Source: an uncultured Pelagibacteraceae bacterium (GTDB taxonomy: Bacteria; Pseudomonadota; Alphaproteobacteria; Pelagibacterales; Pelagibacteraceae). From it: a DNA stretch of 64,000 bases. The stretch is from the NCBI GenBank assembly GCA_902566705.1, contig CACFJT010000004.1, positions 1 to 64,000 of the forward strand, given 5' to 3'. The notes beneath the pieces were generated by a model. The model was not told the origin of the DNA, did not search any database, and saw only the letters and a list, made by a program, of their open reading frames with translations. A program made the translations under genes and the position numbers. The first letter of the stretch is position 1; each line of letters starts with the position of its first letter. Shown in pieces: positions 8,222 through 16,919 of the stretch.

Positions 8222-8722
8222 ATGGATGTCAATATAGCTTTATTAACTGTAACAGATACAAGAACTTTTGATAATGATAAATCAGGTGCAATCTTGGTTG
8301 AAAAAATTAAAGAGGCTAAGCATAAATTGATCGATAGAAAAATTTGTAAAGATAATAAAGAGGATATTGTTAAAATTTTAAAAGAATGGACAAATCAAAA
8401 AAATATAGATGTCATAATCACTACTGGAGGAACAGGTCTAACTGGAAGAGATATAACTCCAGAAGCAGTAAATGAAATTGCAGATAAACATATACCTGGA
8501 TTTGGAGAGGTTTTTAGAACAATAAGTCTAAAAACAGTTGGAACTTCATCTATACAATCTAGGGCGTGTGCTGCATTATCAAATGGCAAATATATATTTG
8601 CATTACCTGGTTCATCAGGAGGAGTGACTGATGCATGGGATGAAATTTTAAAACACCAATTAGATGTTAATCACAAACCTTGCAATTTTGTTGAATTGTT
8701 TCCTAGATTAAAAGAAAAGTAA
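8222..8722 (+). CDS. moaB: Molybdenum cofactor protein MoaB/MogA family
   Basis: A 166-residue MoaB/MogA-fold protein. VTDTRTFDNDKSG near the N-terminus, TTGGTGLTGRDITPEA in the middle and ALPGSSGG near the C-terminus match the molybdopterin-binding family, which adenylylates molybdopterin before metal insertion. The length favours MoaB over MogA. It converges exactly (0-bp gap) on a minus-strand operon that contains the other moa genes and the molybdoenzyme msrP, so the locus is a cofactor-plus-enzyme island. Confidence 0.92.
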   Translation: MDVNIALLTVTDTRTFDNDKSGAILVEKIKEAKHKLIDRKICKDNKEDIVKILKEWTNQKNIDVIITTGGTGLTGRDITPEAVNEIADKHIPGFGEVFRTISLKTVGTSSIQSRACAALSNGKYIFALPGSSGGVTDAWDEILKHQLDVNHKPCNFVELFPRLKEK

Positions 8723-8968
8723 TTATTTTTGATATTTTGCTTTCCACTCTGAGTAAGGCATTCCGTATACATGCTTTCTTGCATCAGGATCAGATATTTC
8801 CACTCCTTTTTTTTCTGCCTCTTCTCTATACCATCTTGATAAACAGTTTCTACAAAAACCAGCTAAATTCATTAGATCTATATTTTGAACATCTTTTCTT
8901 TCGTCTAAATGTTTCATTAGTCTTTCAAGAGTAGCTGATTGAATATCTTTTTTAAGACTCTCATCCAT
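8723..8968 (-). CDS. DUF1244 family protein (81 aa)
   Basis: An 81-residue protein recognised as DUF1244 from NLAGFCRNCLSRWYREEA in the middle, with a Cys-x-x-Cys pair, and HVYGMPYSEWKAKYQ at the C-terminus. The function of the family is not known to me. It overlaps the msrQ stop by 8 bp and is the last gene of the moa-msrPQ operon. Cotranscription with a methionine sulfoxide repair system could be meaningful or incidental. Confidence 0.85.
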   Translation of the reverse strand: MDESLKKDIQSATLERLMKHLDERKDVQNIDLMNLAGFCRNCLSRWYREEAEKKGVEISDPDARKHVYGMPYSEWKAKYQK

Positions 8969-9545
8969 AATTTACGTCTCTATTTTTAATTTTTATTCTT
9001 AATGCTAATAACACTATTATTATTATAAAGTATATTAAAGGCTTAAAAAAAACAGTTTTTGATAACCATATATAATGTAGAGAACCAAAAATGGCTATTA
9101 CATAAACTAATCTATGCAATTTTTTCCAATTATTTTTAAGCAATCTCAACATTTTTTGTGAAGAGGTAATCACCAAAGGAATCAGTAATACCCATGCTGC
9201 AAAACCAATAAAAACATATTTTTTTTTTACAACATCATCTAATATTGGTTTCCAATCAAATCTGTAATCTAATCCAACGTAGGTTAACAAATGAAGTGTT
9301 GCATAGAAAAAAACAAATAAACCTAACATCCTTCTAAAACTTACCCAAATAGGTAATTTTGTAAATCTTTTGAGAGGACTCATGGATAGTGTTAAGCAAA
9401 TGAAAATTAAAGTCCACTCACCTGTAAAATGGGTAATTTCTTTTACCGGTTCAGGACCAAGTTTATTAAAAAAAATTTTATATAAGATTAGAAAAAAAGG
9501 AGTTGTGCTTAGAATAAATAAGCCTGGCTTTAAATATTTTCTCAT
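8961..9545 (-). CDS. msrQ: MsrQ, haem-binding membrane subunit of methionine sulfoxide reductase
   Basis: A 194-residue integral membrane protein with about five to six hydrophobic segments and the ferric-reductase-like pattern of MsrQ/YedZ (LGLFVFFYATLHLLTYVGLD, and WKKLHRLVYVIAIFGSLHY with candidate haem histidines). MsrQ passes electrons through haem in the inner membrane to periplasmic MsrP. The start overlaps the msrP stop by one base. Pairing with a Tat-exported MsrP immediately upstream makes the call secure. Confidence 0.92.
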   Translation of the reverse strand: MRKYLKPGLFILSTTPFFLILYKIFFNKLGPEPVKEITHFTGEWTLIFICLTLSMSPLKRFTKLPIWVSFRRMLGLFVFFYATLHLLTYVGLDYRFDWKPILDDVVKKKYVFIGFAAWVLLIPLVITSSQKMLRLLKNNWKKLHRLVYVIAIFGSLHYIWLSKTVFFKPLIYFIIIIVLLALRIKIKNRDVNYG

Positions 9546-10450
9546 TAAAAATATTTTTTAAGATCCATACCAGTGTATAAACTTGCAACTTCATCTCCAT
9601 AGCCATTAAACATTAATGTTTTTACTCGTGGTGCCCAAACACCCTCACCAATTATTCTTTCAGTTGCTTGAGACCATCTAGGATGATCAACATTAGGGTT
9701 AACATTTGAGTAAAATCCATATTCTCTAGGTGAAGCCCACATCCATGAAGAGGTAGGCATGTTTTCGACTAATTTTATTTTAACAATTGCTTTTGCACTT
9801 TTAAAACCATACTTCCACGGAATAAAAATTCTAAACGGTGCCCCATTTTGATTTGGAAGTTTTTTACCATACAAGCCAGTTACAACAGTTGTTAAAGGAT
9901 GCATTGCTTCATCAATTCTTAAACCTTCATTGTATGGCCAGTTTAAAATTGGATATCTTTGACCTTTCATTTGCGTGGGATCATATACACTTTCAAATTC
10001 AACAAATTTTGCTTTATTTGTTAGATTAACTTTTGAGAGTAATTTGCTTAAAGAAAAACCCATCCAAGGAATTACCATTGACCATCCTTCTACACACCTT
10101 AATCTGTAAATTCTTTCCTCGGATACAAACATTTCAGAAATTTCTTCCATGGTTAGTTTAATTGGTTTTTCAACTTCACCTTCAATACTAATATCCCATG
10201 GTGTAGTCTTAAATATTTGCGAGTTTCTATAAGGATCACTTTTTGATGTACCAAACTCATAATAATTATTATATGTAGTTATATCTTTATAACTTGTTAG
10301 TTTATCTCTATCATTTGCTAAAGATTTACTTGCAAGAGTAATAGATGATATCGCAATAGAACTAGCACCTAATCCAATAGATTTAATAAAAGATCTTCTA
10401 TTTTTATAAATTTTTTCTGGTGTGATTTCTGAGTATTTAATTTTTTTCAT
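9545..10450 (-). CDS. msrP: MsrP, periplasmic molybdopterin methionine sulfoxide reductase
   Basis: A 301-residue sulfite-oxidase-fold protein. The twin-arginine motif NRRSFIK at residues 17-23 followed by a hydrophobic stretch and ASKSLA marks a Tat signal peptide, as expected for a cofactor-loaded periplasmic protein. Cys119 in LRCVEGWSMVIPWMG is the molybdenum ligand. MsrP repairs oxidised methionines in envelope proteins. It overlaps moaE by 14 bp, so the molybdoenzyme and the genes that make its cofactor are on one transcript. Confidence 0.95.
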   Translation of the reverse strand: MKKIKYSEITPEKIYKNRRSFIKSIGLGASSIAISSITLASKSLANDRDKLTSYKDITTYNNYYEFGTSKSDPYRNSQIFKTTPWDISIEGEVEKPIKLTMEEISEMFVSEERIYRLRCVEGWSMVIPWMGFSLSKLLSKVNLTNKAKFVEFESVYDPTQMKGQRYPILNWPYNEGLRIDEAMHPLTTVVTGLYGKKLPNQNGAPFRIFIPWKYGFKSAKAIVKIKLVENMPTSSWMWASPREYGFYSNVNPNVDHPRWSQATERIIGEGVWAPRVKTLMFNGYGDEVASLYTGMDLKKYF

Positions 10451-10889
10451 GAGGTATAGGATTTCCTTTTAACCAATCACTTTGATTATTTGTGTAGTGT
10501 TCTTTTTTCCATATAGGAGATCTTTTTTTAATTCCTTCTATAATATATCTAGACAAAACATATGCTTGATCTCTGTGTTTGCACGCAACAGCAATTATAA
10601 TACTTATTTCTCCAAGATTTAAATAGCCTTTAGCATGTTCTATAAAAACAGCTTTATCCTTAATATTAAGTTTTTTATCTGCCTCTTTATATATTTCCTC
10701 AAAACTTTTTATCACAAGCTCATCATGACTGTCGTAAGTAATACCAATTACACTTTTGTTATTATTATGATTTCTTACTGTACCAGTAAAAAATATTGAT
10801 GCCCCAAATTCGACAGAAGATATAAACCTTTCTGCATCCTTTATTGAAAGTTTTTTATCTTTGCTATCTACAATCTTTGTATAAAGCAT
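10437..10889 (-). CDS. moaE: Molybdopterin synthase large subunit MoaE
   Basis: A 150-residue MoaE. ASIFFTGTVRNHNNNKSV, the region EHAKGYLNLGEISIIIAVA and the C-terminal PIWKKEHYTNN lysine stretch are family hallmarks. It is the catalytic subunit that inserts dithiolene sulfur into precursor Z, together with MoaD. Its ATG overlaps the last base of moaD and its 3' end overlaps msrP by 14 bp. Length is normal. Confidence 0.95.
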   Translation of the reverse strand: MLYTKIVDSKDKKLSIKDAERFISSVEFGASIFFTGTVRNHNNNKSVIGITYDSHDELVIKSFEEIYKEADKKLNIKDKAVFIEHAKGYLNLGEISIIIAVACKHRDQAYVLSRYIIEGIKKRSPIWKKEHYTNNQSDWLKGNPIPHEKN

Positions 10890-11158
10890 TAACCTCCTCC
10901 TATAGGAGGTATGATACCGATTTTTTCGTTATTTGTTATTTTATAATTGTCGCTAACAATATTATTTTTCTCCGAACAAAAAGCTGAAGAATTGACAATT
11001 TTTTTATAGTTTTCATTTCCATTAAATTTTTCATCTAAATATTGAATTATTTTTTTTCGAATATCTTTTACTGTTGATTTTTGATCTAAATCAAATTCTA
11101 ATAAATTTTGTTCACTGAAATCTCTTGCTGCACCAAATAACTCAATTTTTACTTTCAT
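10889..11158 (-). CDS. moaD: Molybdopterin synthase sulfur carrier MoaD
   Basis: An 89-residue ubiquitin-fold carrier. KIELFGAARDF at the N-terminus and the C-terminal PPIGGG tail, whose terminal glycine carries the thiocarboxylate, identify MoaD. It sits between moaC (7-bp gap) and moaE (1-bp overlap). The tail has one glycine more than the minimal GG, which still ends in Gly-Gly. Confidence 0.93.
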   Translation of the reverse strand: MKVKIELFGAARDFSEQNLLEFDLDQKSTVKDIRKKIIQYLDEKFNGNENYKKIVNSSAFCSEKNNIVSDNYKITNNEKIGIIPPIGGG

Positions 11159-11165
11159 TATATTT

Positions 11166-11711
11166 TTAAAATAAATCTTTTAAAAAAATTGGTAGACCAT
11201 CAGGATTTTTCCACAACCCGTTTTTTCCACCTTCCTTGATTAATAATTTTACATTATCTATCTTGAGGTGTGGATTAATTATTTTACTTAAATCATAGAT
11301 TGTAATAAGAGCAGCATTAACACCCATGATAGCTTCCATTTCAACCCCTGTTTTTGCATAGGTTGAAACTATACAAAAAACTTCTAGAGATTTATCTTCT
11401 TCATTCATGATAATTTTTGTTTCGGTGTGGTCAATTGTTAAAGGATGGCAAAGCGGAATTAATTCACTTGTTTTTTTTACACCTAAAACCGCAGATACTT
11501 CTGCCAAGGTAATAGGATCACCTTTTGGCATTTCTTTATTTTTTATTAGCTCAAAAACTTTATCACCTACATAAATTTTTCCAGAAGCTAAAGCTCTTCT
11601 AAAAGTTTCTTTTTTTTTTGAAACATCTATCATTTTAAAAGAATTTTTTTTAAAAATTTCTTTTGCCCAATCTTTTAAATCATTATCGCTTACAATTTTT
11701 AAATTTTTCAT
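11166..11711 (-). CDS. moaC: Cyclic pyranopterin monophosphate synthase MoaC
   Basis: The MoaC motifs are LIPLCHPLTIDHTE in the middle and TGVEMEAIMGVNAALITIYD in the second half. The ORF track begins at a GTG at 11720. I prefer the ATG at 11711 (MKNLKIV), because GGTGG inside the moaA tail then acts as Shine-Dalgarno and the gene starts next to the moaA stop. MoaC converts the MoaA product to cPMP. At about 181 residues it has a slightly longer N-terminus than usual. Confidence 0.93.
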   Translation of the reverse strand: MKNLKIVSDNDLKDWAKEIFKKNSFKMIDVSKKKETFRRALASGKIYVGDKVFELIKNKEMPKGDPITLAEVSAVLGVKKTSELIPLCHPLTIDHTETKIIMNEEDKSLEVFCIVSTYAKTGVEMEAIMGVNAALITIYDLSKIINPHLKIDNVKLLIKEGGKNGLWKNPDGLPIFLKDLF

Positions 11712-11712
11712 A

Positions 11713-12705
11713 TTATCCACCAGTAGTTGATAAATTTTTAGTTAAACCAGTTTCTCCTAGTTCTAAATGATGAGACTCTTTTTTGTAATTAAGTTGTTTT
11801 AATATTAGATCTTTAAGTTCATCTATTTGATTATCTTTTTGCATTAAATGTCTAATGTTTATTCCTGTATTTCCAAACAAACATAATCTTAAATCCCCTT
11901 TGGCAGTTATTCTTAATCTATTACAACTTTTACAAAAATCTTTAGAGTAGGGAGCTATCACACCAAATTTACCTTTATATTCAGGATTTATATAATTTTT
12001 TGCAGGGCCTGAGTCTTTTCCAAAAGTTTGTATTACCCAATTGTTTTTATTTAAATATTCAACAAATTTATTTGCTGATACATGATATTTTTTAAAATAA
12101 TCAATATTATCTCCTGTTTGCATCAATTCTATATACCTAAAATCAATTTTATTTTTCCAAATAAAATTAGCCCAATCTTGAAAATCTTTTTCAGAATTAT
12201 TTACTCCTTTAAGAAGAACTGCGTTAATTTTTATATTTTTAAAGTTTAATTTTTGTAACTTTTCAATACCATTTAAAATTTCTTGCAATCTATCATGACC
12301 TGTTATTTGTTCAAAAATTTTAGGATTTAAACTATCTATACTAATATTAATTCCATCTAGGCCACTATTATTTATTTGATCTGCAATTTTATCTAATCGA
12401 TAGCCATTTGTTGTTATAACTGTTTTTTTTATACCTGAATTTTTTTTAATAATTTTAATAATATCCAAAAAATCCTTTCTTACTGTAGGTTCTCCACCAG
12501 TTAATCTTATCTTAGAAACCCCGAGTTCTGACAAAGCTTTGGCAAGCCTTCCAATTTCATTAGTATTTATAAAAGTTCTATTATCACTTTTGTCAATCTT
12601 ATAACCATCTGGTAAACAGTAACCACATTTAAAGTTACATACATCAGAGATTGATAATCTTATATATGGAAATTTTCTTCCAAAACTGTCTTTAAGAATA
12701 CTCAT
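11713..12705 (-). CDS. moaA: GTP 3',8-cyclase MoaA (radical SAM)
   Basis: A 330-residue radical-SAM enzyme for the first step of molybdenum cofactor synthesis. The SAM cluster cysteines C23, C27 and C30 are in CNFKCGYC, a second cluster is given by FCKSCNRLRIT and a later RLCLFG cysteine, and the chain ends in the GG tail (STTGG) needed for catalysis. It is the first gene of the minus-strand moaA-moaC-moaD-moaE-msrP-msrQ-DUF1244 operon. A 42-bp AT-rich spacer separates it from the upstream dehydrogenase gene. Confidence 0.96.
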   Translation of the reverse strand: MSILKDSFGRKFPYIRLSISDVCNFKCGYCLPDGYKIDKSDNRTFINTNEIGRLAKALSELGVSKIRLTGGEPTVRKDFLDIIKIIKKNSGIKKTVITTNGYRLDKIADQINNSGLDGINISIDSLNPKIFEQITGHDRLQEILNGIEKLQKLNFKNIKINAVLLKGVNNSEKDFQDWANFIWKNKIDFRYIELMQTGDNIDYFKKYHVSANKFVEYLNKNNWVIQTFGKDSGPAKNYINPEYKGKFGVIAPYSKDFCKSCNRLRITAKGDLRLCLFGNTGINIRHLMQKDNQIDELKDLILKQLNYKKESHHLELGETGLTKNLSTTGG

Positions 12706-12747
12706 AAATTAAGTCATTATATTATACTCTATTATTAACAAGAAGAA

Positions 12748-13761
12748 TTAAAACTTAATTTTTATTTGTTTTCTTAGTTTTAATGAGCTTGAAGCAGCAT
12801 TAGCTATAATTAATGCTCTTCTTCCATCTTCAAAACTTGATATGGGGGCCTTTTTAGTTTTTGAATAAAAAGCTAATTCGTCAAGTTGAAGTCTGTAAGC
12901 ATCAACATATCTATCTATAAAAAAATTTAAAAGCGGTTTTCTCTGCGATGTATTATTTTTTGTAAAAATTTCTGTTTCATTTTCACTTTTATTTCCAGAT
13001 ATTAACATTCCTTTTGAGCCAAACAATTCAACTCTCTGATCATATCCAAAGCTACAGTGTCTTGAATTTGTAATTATACATTGTACACCTTTTTTTGATT
13101 TTAAAAGACATGAGGCTAATTCATAATCTTTAATTTTATCAAATCTTTTATCTGAAATATTACTAGCTGTAGTAAAAATATTTTCTATCTCATCTTTTTC
13201 TAAATAAAATCTAAGTAAGTCAAAATCATGAATCATCATGTCTTTGAATATACCTCCAGAAATTTTTAAATAATTTAATGAGGGTGGTGAAGGATCTCTG
13301 CTAGTGATAATTATTTTTTCAAGTCTTCCAATCTTTCCTTTAATCAGTTCTTGTTTAATTGAATTATGTCCTGGATCATACCTTCTATTAAAACCTAATT
13401 GTATTTTAGGTTGATACTTTTTAATTTCTCTTAAACATTTATTAACTTTATGAATGTTTAAATCTAAAGGTTTTTCACAAAAGACTATTTTTTTGAATTT
13501 TACAGCTTCTTTTATAAATTTAATATGAGTAGAGGTACTAGATGCAATAAATATTAAATCTATATTTCTGTCTCTAAAAGCTTTTTCGGTATTATTAATA
13601 TTAATTGTATCAAATTTTTTTGAAAATTTTTTGGCTAACTCTTTATTGATATCAAAAGTATATTTTAAATAAAAACTTTTATGGTTAATTAAGTTTTCAG
13701 CATGCATTTGACCTATTCTACCTAGACCAAATAACGCTACGTTTATTTGATTTTTACCCAT
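12748..13761 (-). CDS. iolG: Gfo/Idh/MocA dehydrogenase, inositol 2-dehydrogenase-like
   Basis: A 337-residue NAD(P)-dependent sugar/polyol dehydrogenase. The Rossmann motif VALFGLGRIGQMHAENL is at residues 8-24, the catalytic EKPLD follows near residue 98, and MIHDFDLLRFYL carries the active-site histidine. Overall layout resembles IolG, which oxidises myo-inositol to 2-inosose; iolE and iolD nearby support this. It overlaps the next upstream Gfo/Idh/MocA gene by 19 bp. Exact substrate is an inference from context. Confidence 0.82.
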   Translation of the reverse strand: MGKNQINVALFGLGRIGQMHAENLINHKSFYLKYTFDINKELAKKFSKKFDTININNTEKAFRDRNIDLIFIASSTSTHIKFIKEAVKFKKIVFCEKPLDLNIHKVNKCLREIKKYQPKIQLGFNRRYDPGHNSIKQELIKGKIGRLEKIIITSRDPSPPSLNYLKISGGIFKDMMIHDFDLLRFYLEKDEIENIFTTASNISDKRFDKIKDYELASCLLKSKKGVQCIITNSRHCSFGYDQRVELFGSKGMLISGNKSENETEIFTKNNTSQRKPLLNFFIDRYVDAYRLQLDELAFYSKTKKAPISSFEDGRRALIIANAASSSLKLRKQIKIKF

Positions 13762-14891
13762 TTTTTACTTTTTGACGAAACCTTGCACGCACTAATAAAT
13801 TTCGCTGTTTCTAAACCCTCATCTTCATTTGGATAAAAGTATCTTTTTTTTGTTTTGTTTTTCAAAGAGTCTGCAAACTCTTTATAAATATTCGCAAACG
13901 CATCAAGATACCCTTCAGGATGACCAAATTTTATTCTAGAGAATTGCTTTGAAAATTCTGAATTATGAAATCCTCTTTCTAATAATTTTACTGCACCTTT
14001 TTCTGGATTTAATTTAAGATAATTTGGATCATTTTGAACCCACTCTAAACTACCTTTAGAACCAAATACTCTAATTCTTAAACCATAAACGCCACCTTTG
14101 GCCATTACACTTGTCCAAAACATTCCTTTTGCACCATTGTTAAAATTGATCATAACCTGCGCATTATCATCCATTTTAATTTTTTTTGATATTTGTTTAA
14201 TATCTGCAAAAACTGTTTGTCCCTTCAAACCCGAAATATAAGAGGCTAAATGGTACGCATGAGTTCCAATTTCATTTAAAACAGCTGATGCCCCAACTAT
14301 TTTATTATCAATTTTCCATTTAAGTTTTCTTTTTACATTTTTTGAATTAATTTTTGTTCCACCAGACCAATCTTGAATATATTCAACATTAACATATTCA
14401 ACTTTACCAATTTTACCCTTTTCAACTAATTTTTTTGCTTCTCTCACCATTGGATAAGCAGAATAATTATGAGTTAGCGCATATTTTATTTTTTTATTTT
14501 TTTTTATTGATTTGAAAAGTTTTTTTGCTTGATCTAAATTTCCTGCAAAAGGTTTATCAGAAATTATATTTACATTTTTTGAAATGAATTTTTCAGCAAT
14601 AATTTGATGACTAGATGGAGGTGTCATTATTGCAACCACATCAATTCCATCTTTTCTCTTAGCTTCCTTCTCAGCCATTTCTTTATAATTTGAGTAACAT
14701 CTATCTGATGAAATACCCATACTCTTTCCAAACTTAGTAGAAATTTTTACACTTCTTGAAAAAACACCTGCAACTAATTCGTATTGATCATCAAATCTAG
14801 ATGAGATTCTATGAACATGACCAATCCAAGACCCAGGACCACCCCCAACAATTCCTAAACTTAATTTTTTAGTTTTATTTGATTTAAACAT
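13743..14891 (-). CDS. Gfo/Idh/MocA family oxidoreductase
   Basis: The ORF track starts at 14969, which would run into the divergent iolE gene. The ATG at 14891 gives a normal start (MFKSNKTKKLSLGIVGGGPG) and 382 residues, so I use it. The Rossmann glycine motif is GIVGGGPGSWIG, the DKPFAG motif stands in place of EKP, and NEIGTHAYHLASYI carries the catalytic histidine. The substrate is probably a cyclitol or sugar, given iolE 28 bp away on the other strand and the IolG-like gene overlapping downstream. Confidence 0.85.
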   Translation of the reverse strand: MFKSNKTKKLSLGIVGGGPGSWIGHVHRISSRFDDQYELVAGVFSRSVKISTKFGKSMGISSDRCYSNYKEMAEKEAKRKDGIDVVAIMTPPSSHQIIAEKFISKNVNIISDKPFAGNLDQAKKLFKSIKKNKKIKYALTHNYSAYPMVREAKKLVEKGKIGKVEYVNVEYIQDWSGGTKINSKNVKRKLKWKIDNKIVGASAVLNEIGTHAYHLASYISGLKGQTVFADIKQISKKIKMDDNAQVMINFNNGAKGMFWTSVMAKGGVYGLRIRVFGSKGSLEWVQNDPNYLKLNPEKGAVKLLERGFHNSEFSKQFSRIKFGHPEGYLDAFANIYKEFADSLKNKTKKRYFYPNEDEGLETAKFISACKVSSKSKKWVKIK

Positions 14892-14919
14892 TGAATATAT
14901 CTTAGCAAAAAAAATATTT

Positions 14920-15822
14920 ATGTCAGTAAAATTAGGAATAGCACCAATAGCATGGAGTAATGACGACATGCCAGAACTTGGTGGTGATACACCTTTGGAA
15001 CAATGTTTGTTAGAAGCAAGTCAGGCAGGATTTATAGGTATAGAGTCTGGTGGAAAGTTTCCAAAGAATTCAGAGGAATTAATTCCAAAATTAAATGAGT
15101 TTAAACTAAATCTTTGTTCTGGTTGGTATGGAGCAAATTTAAGAAAAAATACATTAGATGAGGAAAAAAAGTTTATACATGATCAGCTAAAATTGTTTAA
15201 AGATTGTAACGCACCTTGCATTGTTTTTGCTGAAGTTTCAGGATCAATTCAAGGAGATCCATATAAAAAACTTTCGAACAGACCAAAAATGGATATAGAA
15301 GAATCTAAAAATTATTATAAAAAAATTTCTGAGATGGGTAAATATTTACAAGATGAAGGTATGCCACTTGCTTATCATCACCACATGGGGACAGTTATAG
15401 AAACTGAGGAAGATACTACAAGATTACTTGAGAACACTGATGATAGTGTAAAACTTACTTTAGATACTGGTCACATGCTCTTTGCTCAAGGCAATTCTCT
15501 GAAAATATTAAAAAATTTTAGTGAAAGAGTTATTCATATACATTGCAAGGATATTAGAAAAAATGTTTTAGATAAATCATTAAAAGAAGACTTAAGTTTT
15601 AGAGATGCATTTTTAGAGGGTGCTTTTACAGTACCTGGAGATGGCTGTATTGATTACAAACCTTTATTTGATGCCTTGAAAGAAAAAAATTATTCAGGTT
15701 GGTTGGTAGTTGAGGCAGAACAAGACCCAGCAAAAGCAAATCCTTTTGAATATGCAAAGATTGGTTATAAATATTTAACTGAGACCTTAAATAAAAGTAA
15801 CATTGAGATCTACAAAAATTAA
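14920..15822 (+). CDS. iolE: Myo-inosose-2 dehydratase IolE-like
   Basis: A 300-residue xylose-isomerase-like TIM-barrel protein. LGIAPIAWSNDDMPELGGD at the N-terminus is characteristic of IolE, which dehydrates 2-inosose. Metal-binding residues appear in AYHHHMGTVIE, LTLDTGHM, HIHCKD and VVEAEQDP. It is divergent from two Gfo/Idh/MocA dehydrogenase genes with only 28 bp between start codons, so a shared control region would be very small. The next pathway enzyme, IolD, is about 9 kb downstream. Confidence 0.92.
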   Translation: MSVKLGIAPIAWSNDDMPELGGDTPLEQCLLEASQAGFIGIESGGKFPKNSEELIPKLNEFKLNLCSGWYGANLRKNTLDEEKKFIHDQLKLFKDCNAPCIVFAEVSGSIQGDPYKKLSNRPKMDIEESKNYYKKISEMGKYLQDEGMPLAYHHHMGTVIETEEDTTRLLENTDDSVKLTLDTGHMLFAQGNSLKILKNFSERVIHIHCKDIRKNVLDKSLKEDLSFRDAFLEGAFTVPGDGCIDYKPLFDALKEKNYSGWLVVEAEQDPAKANPFEYAKIGYKYLTETLNKSNIEIYKN

Positions 15823-15861
15823 CTATTTGTAAATATTAGTAAGTTTATTATTTCCAGATAT

Positions 15862-16827
15862 TTATAATTTTACAATTTTAGATTTTTCTAATTTTTCCTC
15901 AAAAAAATCAATAATGTTTTGTATTGTTTCTTTTCCCATTCTTGTCATACACTCATCAGTAAAAGCTGCAGTATGAGGACTTAAATAAACTTTTTCATTT
16001 ATAAGAAGTGGATTATTGTCATCAGGTGGTTCTTTTTTAAAAACATCAATACCAGCTCCAAAAATTAAATTTTCATTTAGCGCTTTATCAAGATCTTCTT
16101 CATGAATAATTCCACCTCTTGCTGCATTAACAATTATGCAGGTTTTTTTCATTGTTTTTAATAAATCATAATTAATTAAATTTTCAGTCTTGTCTGTCAA
16201 AGGCATATGTAGCGAAATAACATCCATTGTTTTTACTGCCTCAGCTAGATCCTCTACTTTTTTTCCACCTAATTCTTCAATTTTATCCTTGTCTACAAAT
16301 GGATCATAAACAAAAACATTCATTTCAAAGCCCAGACATCTTTTGATTAACGCTCTTCCTATTCTTCCAAAACCCATTATCAAAAAATTTTTTTTCCATA
16401 TTTCTATTGTTTTTGGTAATTTATTTCTTTCTTTAAAATTTCCCTCTCTTACTGTTTTGTCAAATAAGTCTTTTCTTTTTGCAATATTTAACAAAACAAA
16501 CATTACATGTTCTGCAACTGTAACAGCATTAGCGTTAGCTGTTATTGTTATTTTTATATCTTTTTCTTTAGCTTTTTTTAAATCGATATTGTCATAACCA
16601 ACACCATGTCTTGAAATAATTTTTAATTTTTTTGCTTCCTCAAATGTTTCTCCAGGAAGTTTAGCAGTTCTTATAGATGCACCATCACAATCTTTTAATT
16701 TTGATTTTAAATTTTCTAATGAAGTGTCGTCAGTTACTTCAACATGAAAATTGGGATTGTTATTAATTAATTCCATACCTTTTTCATGGACTTTTTGAAT
16801 AATTAATATCTTTTTTTTATTACTCAT
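15862..16827 (-). CDS. D-2-hydroxyacid dehydrogenase (phosphoglycerate dehydrogenase-like)
   Basis: A 321-residue NAD-binding 2-hydroxyacid dehydrogenase. The nucleotide-binding motif is IMGFGRIGRAL, the catalytic arginine is in NAARGGIIHEEDL, the glutamate is in FKKEPP and the histidine is in LSPHTAAFTDE near the C-terminus. It lacks the regulatory ACT domain of full SerA enzymes. It converges on iolE with a 39-bp gap. A role in sugar-acid metabolism is likely; serine synthesis is the alternative. Confidence 0.85.
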   Translation of the reverse strand: MSNKKKILIIQKVHEKGMELINNNPNFHVEVTDDTSLENLKSKLKDCDGASIRTAKLPGETFEEAKKLKIISRHGVGYDNIDLKKAKEKDIKITITANANAVTVAEHVMFVLLNIAKRKDLFDKTVREGNFKERNKLPKTIEIWKKNFLIMGFGRIGRALIKRCLGFEMNVFVYDPFVDKDKIEELGGKKVEDLAEAVKTMDVISLHMPLTDKTENLINYDLLKTMKKTCIIVNAARGGIIHEEDLDKALNENLIFGAGIDVFKKEPPDDNNPLLINEKVYLSPHTAAFTDECMTRMGKETIQNIIDFFEEKLEKSKIVKL

Positions 16828-16919
16828 AATTGTATATAAGTTTTTTAGAGAGCAATTTTAATACGAAAATTATTCTATAAAGTAAATTAGTTTTTTGATT
16901 AAATTTATGTTTATTAATA

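Noticed and set aside
13743-14969. Long start of the Gfo/Idh/MocA ORF at 14969
   Set aside because: It would overlap the divergent iolE gene by 50 bp, and the added residues do not look like the family; the ATG at 14891 gives a standard N-terminus.
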